Below are positions 55,101-64,000 of a DNA stretch of 64,000 nt, in pieces; the first letter of the stretch is position 1, and each line of letters starts with the position of its first letter. Source of the stretch: Onchocerca volvulus. Lineage: Eukaryota > Nematoda > Chromadorea > Rhabditida > Onchocercidae. The notes below the pieces were generated by a model that did not search any database, was not told the DNA's origin, and worked only from the letters and a program-made list of their open reading frames with translations. Where the stretch lies: the NCBI GenBank assembly GCA_000499405.2, contig HG738139.1, forward strand, positions 5,604,616 to 5,668,615, given 5' to 3'. A program made the position numbers and the translations under genes.

Positions 55101-55998
55101 CATTGTGAAGTTGTTTTGCTATCCAATCGAACTTCTTGGCACACTTCGTACTAATACTTTCCAGTTATATTTTCTATTTGATCTTTTTCTTTAGCATGTA
55201 ATCCTATTTTTTAATTAAATTTGAATATCTTTTTTATTGTATTATAAAAAAAAAATCCTAGTTTCGACATAGCATTACGTCTCGGATCAATTTAGGAAGA
55301 AGTATTTGATATAAATAATATAAGTAAATAAATAATAGAAGTAAAAAATGTTCTCGTATGTTTTCAAAAAAGTTTTGATTTGATTCACAAATAGTTATAT
55401 TGTAAAATTGACAGTAAAATGATTTTTTCAAATTATGATTTAAGTCATTTTAAAGTAATTTGGACTACTTCAATGTGAATTTTATTTCTATAAGAATTAA
55501 TTTCTATTGCACAATGGCCTAGTTGGAAAACTGATGAAAAACTTTTAAAAAATGGACTTTTCTTGAAAATTTGAATCATATTTTGCCAAGACTAATAAAT
55601 TAGTTCAAATTTGTTTATCGTATGTAGAAAAATTTCGATTGCTTAATCTGTAAAAAGTTAAGATTGTAAAATTTATCTGATTTTTCGCTTTCAAATAGTG
55701 AATACAGGAAAGTAGAATCCGCGCATTTCTCACAAGAAAGTTAATATTTGGCTATGACTTCCTTTATTTGTCTGTAACGTAAATTTTGGCATTTTCAATT
55801 AAATCGTCTTTTTTGATATGATTCTGCTATAAATTCTTTGTAAACTGAATATTTTGAAAATTTTTCTTGAAAGTCATAATAAAATGTCAGAAAAAAATGC
55901 GTTTTTTTTTTTTTTGTTTTATTGCATTTTGCTGATTCTATTATTCTGCTGTTTGTTTTACAGTATTTCATGAGAATTTCTTCTAAAATTTGATTTAG
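40110..55998. other. AT-rich region with no supported gene
   Basis: The longest open frames (40211-40510, 99 codons; 45955-46341, 128 codons, T-rich at its start) are within or near what chance gives at this composition, and they lack recognisable domains. Small items: an 18-base direct repeat AAGCCAAGTCTTAAATAT at 47050-47067 and 47089-47106; a hairpin at 54668-54712; a GC-richer open segment at 48330-48479 (HNEAVISELMADNR); and a duplicated TTTTGATACGTGA near 53.74 kb beside a long T tract. Nothing else is seen. Confidence 0.5.
54668..54712. repeat. perfect-stem hairpin
   Basis: The inner arms ATAGTGATTAT (54673-54683) and ATAATCACTAT (54690-54700) are exact reverse complements around a 6-base loop. 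Outside them, AAGATA (54668-54673) pairs with TATCTT (54707-54712) after a short bulge. Flanked by AT-rich DNA; function unknown. Confidence 0.6.
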
Positions 55999-56112
55999 GA
56001 TCGCCTGGAAAACAAGAGAATATCAATAATTAGTAGTAATCAATCATTTAAACAACTTCTGGGAATAAAAGATTTGGATTTTGAAAAGCTAGTGAATATG
56101 TTCGATATATCA
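55999..56112 (+). CDS. orphan coding-like exon, phase 0-0
   Basis: Begins after TTGATTTAG and ends at a perfect donor GTAAGTGG. It is open for 38 codons in frame 0: DRLENKRISIISSNQSFKQL then LGIKDLDFEKLVNMFDIS. Mixed polar/hydrophobic content and balanced composition look like protein rather than AT noise. It may join to 57750-57830 in phase, ending KLANLTNPF...FEETK. I do not recognise the family. It could be an internal exon of a large gene running to the right. Confidence 0.45.
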
Positions 56113-56297
56113 GTAAGTGGTTATTAAATTAAATGGAATTTAACACTGATTATTCAACACTTAAATATTAGTACTTATTCTAATATTAAGTGTCGATTCA
56201 CATCGATTTATGCGAATTTATACATTACTACTTCTTTATCGACAATGATCATACTGTAATAAATTATAATAAATACTGATAAATACAGATATTTCAG

Positions 56298-56413
56298 TTT
56301 TGTTCATATTTTTATATTTCGCTCATACTGCTTTCGAACTTAGTTTTTTCCACATTTGATACTTAATTCATGTTGAACTTTCCTAATGAAGTGATAATTA
56401 TCTCTAGTGAATT
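56298..56413. repeat. direct repeat, left copy
   Basis: Contains GCTCATACT, then GAACTTAGTTTTTTCCACAT, CTTAATTCATGTTGAA and CTAATGAAGTGATAATTATC. It is repeated with about 80% identity at 56604-56713, the copies offset by 300-306 bases. Confidence 0.7.
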
Positions 56414-56603
56414 TAAATTAATGGTTAGATTGATAATGTCATTCTCAGCGAAGCGCCCAGTTATGTTCGACGTGTAACTTTTCCATCAACGAGGCAAGCG
56501 TACGCCATCAGTTTTAATATTCTGATATTAGATATTTTGCATATTCGTGACAAAATCGAGTACTAATAGTATCGGAGAAGAAATATTCACATCTTTTAAA
56601 TTC

Positions 56604-56713
56604 TGATTTGTTAATATTTTGCTCATACTTTAATTCCTTTTGAACCTAGTTTTTCTCACATCCTATGTTTAATTCATCCTGAATCTTTCTAATGAAGTGA
56701 AAATGATCTCTAG
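56604..56713. repeat. direct repeat, right copy
   Basis: Second copy of 56298-56413: GCTCATACT, GAACCTAGTTTTTCTCACAT, TTTAATTCATCCTGAAT, CTAATGAAGTGAAAATGATC. Offset and size are close to those of the unrelated pair at 26.3-26.7 kb. Confidence 0.7.
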
Positions 56714-57749
56714 CAATGCCAGTATAAAGTTGTTGAAGAAAATTACTTCTCTCCTTTGTTTTTTGGAAACTTTAAATATGCTACTACTCCAGTGATTCGA
56801 TGTTGATTCTGCACTGATGAGCCATATTAGGAATTCATCTGTCTCATTTGTCTGTAGCAATAGCGAGATGCATTTTGAAGTCAAAATTAAAGAAAAAATA
56901 CGTTTCTTTTAAAAATTTATAACTTGCACTATTGCATGAATACTCTGGTTCTACTTTATAAAAAATTATAACTTGGATTCGGAACTGATATATCCACAAG
57001 GAGTCTTTGTACTAGTTAGACAACTAATAGAGAGAGTCTTCGTTTGATAATTAATATCTTCTCTTCCGTACTGAAATATTTTTTTAGCTTTGAATTTCAA
57101 AATCTTTATCATTTCAAAGTTACCTTAAATTTGCACATTTACTGTTGCATATGAGTTTAGTGATTAAATAATGGTAAGGTATGATAAAACCAATTTTTAG
57201 AAGCCTCTTAAATTGACCAAAAAAGTATTTTTTTTACTGTTTCAGCAAAAGGTAACTAATTACCGATAATCTAAATTAACTGATAGAGAGTAAAATGATC
57301 TGATACTTGAGCATTGACCCTTTTTTCAGAAATATGTTTGTAAATATATTTTGTATATACTTAAATGGCCAACAGTCAGATCATAATGTTTATTCAATAA
57401 TTTTTATTAGTGATTCTCTCTGTGACGAAGCATTTTTTTCGAAGATTAAACATTATGGGAGCAACCATTTTTGTATAAGATCAATCTCAGTTTACTATTT
57501 TTTCATTGTCTATTCTCGATGATATTGATTTATTGCAACTCTAAACATTCATTATAATTTAGAGGAATTTTAAATTTATTTTAATTATTTGCAATTTATA
57601 CCCACAACACAACGCACTAAAATGATGTATAAAAATCATTTTTTATTGCAAAAGGATTCTAATTTTTATATTTTATTGCAGAAAGATTCCATTAATATTA
57701 CACTCTAATTTTTCATAATTTTATACAATTTTTACCACACATTTTTCAG

Positions 57750-57830
57750 AAACTTGCAAATTTGACAAATCCTTTTGCTGTCCCAATAATCAGAACTCTA
57801 TTTTCAGTCTTATTCGAAGAAACGAAGTGA
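57750..57830 (+). CDS. possible terminal exon of the gene containing 55999-56112
   Basis: Preceded by the acceptor ATTTTTCAG. It is open in frame 0 for 26 codons (KLANLTNPFAVPIIRTLF then SVLFEETK) to a TGA stop, and its phase matches the phase-0 donor at 56112. If joined, it follows ...KLVNMFDIS. Evidence is limited to splice consensus, phase and peptide-like composition. Confidence 0.3.
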   Translation, partial: KLANLTNPFAVPIIRTLFSVLFEETK

Positions 57831-58021
57831 TTATCAATGTTTTTAATAGCTGTAGATAGATCTGGGCAATTTCAGTCCCTCAAAAAAAAATATAACCAAA
57901 GAATTGCACACTGTTTATTAGTCATTAATGCGCAATAAAAAATGGTAAAGGGAAAGTTTGAAGGTATAAGCTAATGAATAAATAGCCCATCATCACGATC
58001 CTACCTATCCCTAAATTATAG

Positions 58022-58138
58022 GTTGGATGGAAGACGAAGACGAGAACGAAGAACAAGCTTGTGCGATGAGTGATGAACAAGCTTACCTGTCCGTCCCATC
58101 ACTTATTGTTCATCGGGAGCAATTAGTCATTCCGATAA
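58022..58138 (+). CDS. orphan coding-like exon, acidic (MEDEDENEEQACAMSDEQAY)
   Basis: After an acceptor CTAAATTATAG, the segment is GC-rich for the region and open. It has an ATG at 58027: the acidic start MEDEDENEEQACAMSDEQAY, then LSVPSLIVHREQLVIPI. Composition falls back to AT-rich directly after a possible donor AA|GTTTTT at 58139. It could be a first exon, with trans-splicing 5 bases before the ATG, or an internal exon read as (x)GT-W-M-E-D. No family is recognised; I am fairly confident it is coding, not of what. Confidence 0.5.
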
Positions 58139-61100
58139 GTTTTTCATATAAAAAAAAAGAAATATACATATTATTGGGGATATTTGGTTTAAATATGCGC
58201 CACGCGTCTTTCTTTCCTTTTCTTAACTTAAATGAAAATAAGATAAGAAAAATCAAAATTTTCACTAATTTCAGCTTCGAATCGTTTCATTTTTTACACA
58301 CAAGAACTATATGCTGCAGAAGTATGTCGAATACATATTGTTGTCTATTGACCTTAGACTGAACAAACCATTCACAAACATTTTGTGCCTTTTTTTCCAT
58401 TCTTAAAGTAACTCATTCCAAAGTATGCTAAAAACTTGGGTCATTATCTGCATGCATAAATTTGTACTGTATGAAGCTTAGGATTCTTTTCACTTGTGCA
58501 ACCGCTTGCGCAGAGCTAATTCCCTTTCACCCAGAAAAGCAACTAAATTGGATCTGCTTAATATGTGTTATAGTGAACAAAAAAAAAAAAATTGAAATTG
58601 TAAGCATTAATGTAAACTTAATTTAACTGTTAAGTATATAAGCGCATATATAGTAGCAGATTCAAGCTATTTTGAAAGAACTATTAATTCACTAGAAATA
58701 ATTTAACGAAAAATTGAAATTGAAATTTTAATCTCTTTTTTTTCTCATTGCTGAAATAGTGACTGTAAGAGTAATTTGCAAAACATATTTGTATACCGAC
58801 AAAATTTTGCAAACTATCATGCAGCTTAATTAAATTTTGCAATCAGTATCATAAGAATGCATGATTTTGATAATTTGCAGCATTCTGCTAAGTATGCTAA
58901 GAAAAGAAAATGATTGCATGCATGCATGCACAACCAACAATTTCTGCTTGGCATTTTTTTAAAACAAAACCATCGATATGTCTTCTCTTGTGGTTTTGTT
59001 TCTGTTTGTGCGTCTTTGCATTTATGCATTATTTATTTTATAAATATATTGTCTTAATAAATCAGCAACTTTTGATTTTAATTGAAAAAAGAGAAAAATT
59101 TGCTTGCCCATTTACTCGATATTGAAATCCAGCAGGAATAAAGACTGTATGATAAGCTTAACGAAAAAAAATTGCGATATATCTTAACGATTAGCATTCA
59201 TTCTCGTAACTTTTCAATAATCAATTTTTATTGGATTTTCAGTCAGTTTTTGATTAAAATGGATTGTGAATGAAGGCATAAAGCATCGTAAAGGACATTG
59301 AAGATCAGTTTCGTTATTATCACGTCTGTCTTGATCAGCAATTAAAATAATGCTATCGAGACTTGCCTTGGGATGTTTCACATATCAGCAAGTGGCTTTC
59401 AGATTTCAGATCCTTTTAATAACCTTATTTTGACATTTAGCTCAAATGTGATCAATTTTTCATAAATAAGTTTTTTTTTTTTCTCAAGAAAAAAATTATG
59501 AATGGCACTTCCCTTATCATGTAGAGAAGTTATGCAAAAAAAAATAACAGTAAGAAAGGATTTGGTAGTATAAAGTATTTAATTTATGTGATTTGAATAG
59601 TTTCCAGAGGGTGGAAGGTCATTCCACAAAGATGTTTCACATCAATTCTCCCAAATCTTCTATTTCAACATGTGGCTGCAAGATTCATGGAAAAATAAAT
59701 CATTTTAATAATTTCACTCAAATTTAGCAGTTAATAATATGTATCTGATGACAGCTGTCAATTGAAACAAAACCTGTTGGGAGAACTACTCTATTAGATT
59801 TCATGAATAACTGCATTACTACATATATCAGTCTAAGAGTAGTTCTCTGACAAGTATTCAATTTTTCTAAGAGAGAATTTTTCATTTAGCCCAAGTTCCT
59901 TAAAAATTTCGAGCACAGGCAAATGTATATTTCAGAATCAAACATTTATTTTCGGAAAATATAAAACTTAACCGGTTTATTCAAAAATGAATCTCTTAAT
60001 GCCATCCCAAATAATTTGCGTTCTCTAATTCACTAATATTACTTCTTTTACTGAATTAATTATAGAGAAATTACGGAATTTTCTTCAAAGCATATCAACT
60101 CGAGTTGATTAAAATTTTCTTGTCGTTCCATTTTTAAATCCAACTTTTCACTAATTATCTATTCCGACAGAATGCAATTTTGAATTTACATTTAATTTTA
60201 TTCATTTCAATTCTTTCTATAAACAACAAAAAAGGGATTCATTTTTCTTTTCGCACATTTTTTAGTTTATCAAAGCTAATAACTATGAAGTTATTAAATT
60301 TAATAAACTAGCAGACGCTGCGATAGCATTTCCGCTCACATACATAATGATTATTTCAATTTGTTTTAAATGTGCTTTTTTCCTTTGTATTATTAAAAAA
60401 ATATAGCGACTACTTCGAAGTAAATATGCTAATCGTTGTGATGTAAAAGTACTTTTCATCAACAAGTTTTTACGTGCTTTTAGATTATTGATCATTTTGG
60501 TTTGAGTGATAAGAAGTTGATAACATTCCATTGATATCTAAGAAATCGAGATGGAATTGCTCTGTTCATTTTTCATAACATGAGATTGAACACTGGAAGA
60601 GGAAATAAAGGAAATCACTGAAAACATTCGGGGTAGAGGTGCGCCATTGACATAGTAAGGATTTAAATTACAATAAAATTCAATTATATCTATTTCAGAT
60701 TTCTCACTTACTTAATTTCAAATTTTCACTTTTAATTTTCCGCTCAATTTCATTCATTTTCTTCAAGGTTTCATATTTTTCCAACAGTTTATAATTCTTT
60801 GTTAACTACGTGTAAGTTCAATTACATTTTGAATGTTGAGAATTTTATGTTCATAACAATTTTATGATTATGCTTCTTTTTTTCGGAAATGAACATATTT
60901 AATTGATTTATTAATTAAATTGTTGGAATTGATAAAATGATTAACTGAATTCAGCAATTCTGGCATTTAATGGCAGAATAAGCTCTTTATAAGCTCTTTT
61001 AAAAGCTCTTTATCTCAATTCTTTCTTAAGTGAATTAATTGCCCAAATTAATTAGACTTTCTTGTATTTCTCTTTTTTAAATGCATATTTCAATTTAAAA

Positions 61101-62514
61101 TGATTGCTGCAAGATTTAATATAAGTACAATGATTGAAATAAATTTTAGAATAAAATAATCTTGGGAAATGCCATAAAGTTTTTAAACAATCTGAAGGAG
61201 TTAATGGTAATTATTTAATAAAATGCAGAATTCATAATAGTATATTAATCAATTCAATCAATTTCTTTTGGCGCAGGTTCATTTAAATTCTTCTTCCTAG
61301 AATAGTTCAAATATTCGGTTTTATAATTTTCGCTGTTCGTCAATTTTCTGATATTCTGAATTACTCGTATAAGAAGAATAGTGCCAGATTCAATCACATT
61401 TCTCAATCAGAACTTAAAACATTACTTCTCAGTTTCAATGGCTTTCATCTCTATGCCTTTTCTAAAATCAGAATTTTGCTTCCATAAAAATGTTTTTACT
61501 GTAATACATAAATACTAAAAATAGGTTATCAATTGATTTTCGTTTCTCTAAGTGAAAAGTTGGACATCAAGAAAGATTCTTGGCGTGATGTTTCAGCAAA
61601 TTTGTTCTTTTGCACGCGTCGATAGATCAGTTTTTTGTCCCTTTTTTTTTTAATGCAAAATTTGAAACAATTCGGAGCAGAGCTGCAAATATTGAGAAGA
61701 ATCACAGACCATACTTAACTGTTTTTGCTGTTTGCAATTCACAATTGCTGCAAAACAGTAATTCAAAAATTCCAAAATGCTTGACTATAGCTGTATTTTC
61801 ACCATTTATTTCTCTTTTGCCAACAATTTTTGACTTTGAACAATACGCAAACTGAAATCGATTTTTGTAATGCCACAAAAAGCCTTAATATTAACGATAT
61901 TGTTAAGTGGAATTGGCAAAAAATATCTGCTGATGCCTTGAATCGAATGTTATGATTTCAATTGATTTCAATCTAAGAATATGATAATCGGAAAAAAAAA
62001 TCTTTTTCTGCAATCCAAGATAGTTTTACTTTAGAATATTATTTTATTAACTTGTACTATTTGGAAATTGGATGAAACTGAGAAAACAGAACGAAGTGAA
62101 AAATCTTAGAAATAAGAATTTTGTATGCAAAAGCATTATTTTATCAAACGATCTTCCTTTCTCTTATTTTGTAGTATTTCATTATTTTAATACTAAATAA
62201 GAAGTATATTAGTTTGCATCTGTATGATTCAGTAAGGAATGATAGTATTTAAATTTAGGGATTTCTTGGATTTTGTTGCTCGATTTTCATTTACCCAAGT
62301 TTAACTTACAATATTTCTTCTACTGAAATGAAATTTTACCATGTTCCATGCGTTATTTGACATGCAAATATCTTTGCATGTAATTATGCAGATGTTGCAG
62401 AAATATGTCGCAAACATATCGCTTCTATTGAAAAGACGATACAGTATTTCTATCAAATTTAGTTCAATTGGCTAATTAATTAGATTTTTCTCAACATGTT
62501 ATTTTTCGCATCAG
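58139..62514. other. AT-rich stretch, presumed intronic or intergenic
   Basis: No supportable exon. A plus-strand segment after AATTTCAG near 58.27 kb reads LRIVSFFTHKNYMLQKYV. A second, after ATTATGCAG near 62.39 kb, reads MLQKYVANISLLLKRRYS. The two share MLQKYV with synonymous differences. A TGCA run forms the palindrome at 58917-58931. A 9-bp hairpin, ACATGCAAA/TTTGCATGT, at 62360-62381 carries a POU octamer ATGCAAAT. Otherwise nothing is seen. Confidence 0.35.
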
Positions 62515-62632
62515 TTGGAACTCCTGTATCATTCATTCCAATCATCGGACATCTGAAATCAATTGCAGCTACAATGAAGACTGGAACGTGCTATGTCAAC
62601 TCCAGGATTCTGATGTATTGTGTTATCAGTCA
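62515..62632 (+). CDS. orphan cysteine-rich coding-like exon
   Basis: Preceded by TTTTTCGCATCAG, this segment is about 43% GC in 30% GC surroundings. It is open for 39 codons: WNSCIIHSNHRTSEINCSYN then EDWNVLCQLQDSDVLCYQS. Four spaced cysteines, two tryptophans and an N-glycosylation sequon (NCS) point to an extracellular, disulphide-bonded domain. The best donor is TCA|GTAAGG (phase 0); AG|GTATAG five bases later is an alternative (phase 2). The family is not recognised. Part of a secreted or membrane protein gene on the plus strand, perhaps the same gene as 58022-58138. Confidence 0.5.
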
Positions 62633-63108
62633 GTAAGGTATAGAAATATTCTTTTTTGTTCAGAATCGAAGATTTAAATTATTGAAAAAATCTTACTGAA
62701 TTATAATTATGTCAGTATTTAAGTCTTCGCATTCTTTGCACAAAAACAAATTTTTAAATAATTCTTCTGCTTGTTGAGGAAGTTTTAATCGATTATATTA
62801 TGAAATAAGGATAAGCTAATTTATTTTGTTCTCCAAAGATTTCCTAAGATTTTCTGATTAAGATGCATGCACAAGTTAAGCCAAAATATACTAATCAAAC
62901 TATTTATCACTAACTCTATGAGAATTATTGTTTAAAGAAATCTCAGTTACTCTATGGTTGGGTCAATTTGTAAATCTTTTTTTCAAACACTATCAAATTT
63001 ACATTATTTAGAAAAAGACTAAAAACTTGAGAATGGAATTGTGGATGATTAGTTCTTTGCAAAGAGTATTTAATTCTAAGCTGATTTTCGTCATTCATCA
63101 TACTGTAG

Positions 63109-63206
63109 GTGAAATAATGGTATTTATACGAAGAATGAAGAAATATATGGATTTTGCTTCAATCAACAATTCTTCAGAGATTTCTGATATGTGTCGTCGC
63201 AGATAA
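63109..63206 (+). CDS. possible terminal exon, basic tail
   Basis: Follows the acceptor CATACTGTAG. After two bases of a split codon it is open for 31 codons to TAA: EIMVFIRRMKKYMDF then ASINNSSEISDMCRRR. It would need an upstream exon ending with one spare base. The donor options at 62632 and 62637 leave zero or two, so an exon between them would be missing, or the two belong to different genes. Low-confidence call. Confidence 0.25.
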
Positions 63207-64000
63207 AGCAGAACTATTGTTTTGAGAAGAATTAATTGAAGAAAATCTAGGTATGAATTGATTGAAAAAAATAACATAGGTTTAAAATCATTTTTTAGAA
63301 GAAACATAGCATGCAATGCATCATCGACTTATCTCACAGGAATTTTATTGAAATTACCGATATCATTGGGATTTTACTGCAGTATTCCCGATGTTCTGAG
63401 GTCATTAGGAACTTTATTGCGACATTCTCGATGTTTTGAGGTCCCATATCAAAGTCACTGGGACTTTTTTTGCGATGTTTCTGAAGTGAGATCACATGCC
63501 AGCTCGTCTGTTTAACACCTAACTATCTTCCGAAGTTAAATCCGCTACAATCACCATCATATGCGCCGATTATTTTTTTTATGTTGCTGAAATATCAAAA
63601 ATTGTGATGTTTTTTATACACTAGTTATTGAACATTCCATTTAACGTAATTTTAAACCTTACATTATATCAAAATTATCATTCGAGAAGAATTTTAAAAG
63701 GAAAAAAAAAAAAAGGAAGCAAATTGTATCGAATCAGTACATTCCTGACTTCAGAAAAGAGGAAATTACTCACATAGAAATTGGAATTCAAAATCAGTCA
63801 AATTTCATTTTTAATTTCAATTTTTCATATTAAAAAGAAGAAGCCGCCGCCATCGCATCCGTCACATTTGTATGAAACACACCGAGCAGAATCTAAAAGA
63901 CAGAAGAAGAGGAAAAACAATGAATTTGTTGGCTTCCATTAAATGATATTTGAATAAATGAAGGGTGGTACTGATGCTAATTGTAGTAGCAAGCAAGGAG
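63207..64000. other. right end of the window: tandem repeat and GC-rich patch
   Basis: After the possible terminal exon the sequence holds the degenerate tandem repeat at 63365-63495. A GC-rich patch lies at 63838-63915, starting AAGAAGCCGCCGCCATCGCA, and is open on plus as RSRRHRIRHICMKHTEQ or KKPPPSHPSHLYETH in two frames. No clear splice sites surround that patch. It may be an exon or UTR of a gene continuing beyond 64000. Confidence 0.35.
63365..63495. repeat. three-copy degenerate tandem repeat, 39-52 bases
   Basis: Units at about 63365-63403, 63404-63455 and 63456-63495. Each has the order ATT/ACTGGGA-type start, CTTTATTGCGACATTC-like middle, TCGATGTTTTGAGGTC-like end. The middle copy carries a 13-base addition (CCATATCAAAGTC). 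GC-richer than the flanks. Confidence 0.75.

Noticed and set aside
62286..62300. TTACCCAAGTTT, matching the middle of the SL1 spliced leader
   Set aside because: Only 12 bases match; the rest of the leader, its donor and the SL RNA body are absent.

Overview
The window looks like nuclear DNA of a parasitic nematode, most likely a filarial or other spirurid worm. It is very AT-rich and full of poly-T and poly-A tracts. It carries small coding exons split by introns of about 100 to 1,900 bases, with acceptors of the TTTCAG type. The two recognisable proteins are metazoan kinases whose closest relatives by eye are C. elegans LIT-1 and CKK-1. There are no bacterial-style operons, rRNA, tRNA or CRISPR arrays. 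The species cannot be fixed by eye.

Layout: (1) 1-6599 is upstream DNA of the first gene. It holds a CA microsatellite, a near-perfect 30-bp hairpin, a GATAAG cluster and perhaps unrecognised 5' exons. (2) 6600-14722, plus strand, is a Nemo-like kinase gene (lit-1/NLK). Thirteen coding exons could be joined in phase up to the stop; the start codon lies further upstream. (3) 14723-28879 is a 14-kb gene-poor spacer with a degenerate TTGAG minisatellite, a direct repeat and a small CpG-bearing island. (4) 28913-33362, plus strand, is a calcium/calmodulin-dependent protein kinase kinase gene (ckk-1/CaMKK). Thirteen exons join in phase to 415 residues, with one apparent GC-AG intron and a second possible last exon at 34353-34401. 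(5) 33363-55998 is mostly featureless AT-rich DNA. A GC-richer patch at 39.1-40.1 kb may hold the 5' end of a minus-strand gene. (6) 55999-64000 holds several isolated plus-strand segments that look like coding exons, with open frame, splice signals and raised GC. I cannot assign them to a family, and they may belong to one or more large-intron genes running off the right edge.

NLK and CaMKK both act in signalling: NLK downstream of TAK1 on TCF/beta-catenin, CaMKK on CaMKI/IV and AMPK. The sequence shows no shared transcription unit. A short dispersed repeat occurs in introns of both genes. Exon edges were read by eye from splice consensus and protein homology. They are reliable inside the kinase domains and less so at the gene ends.
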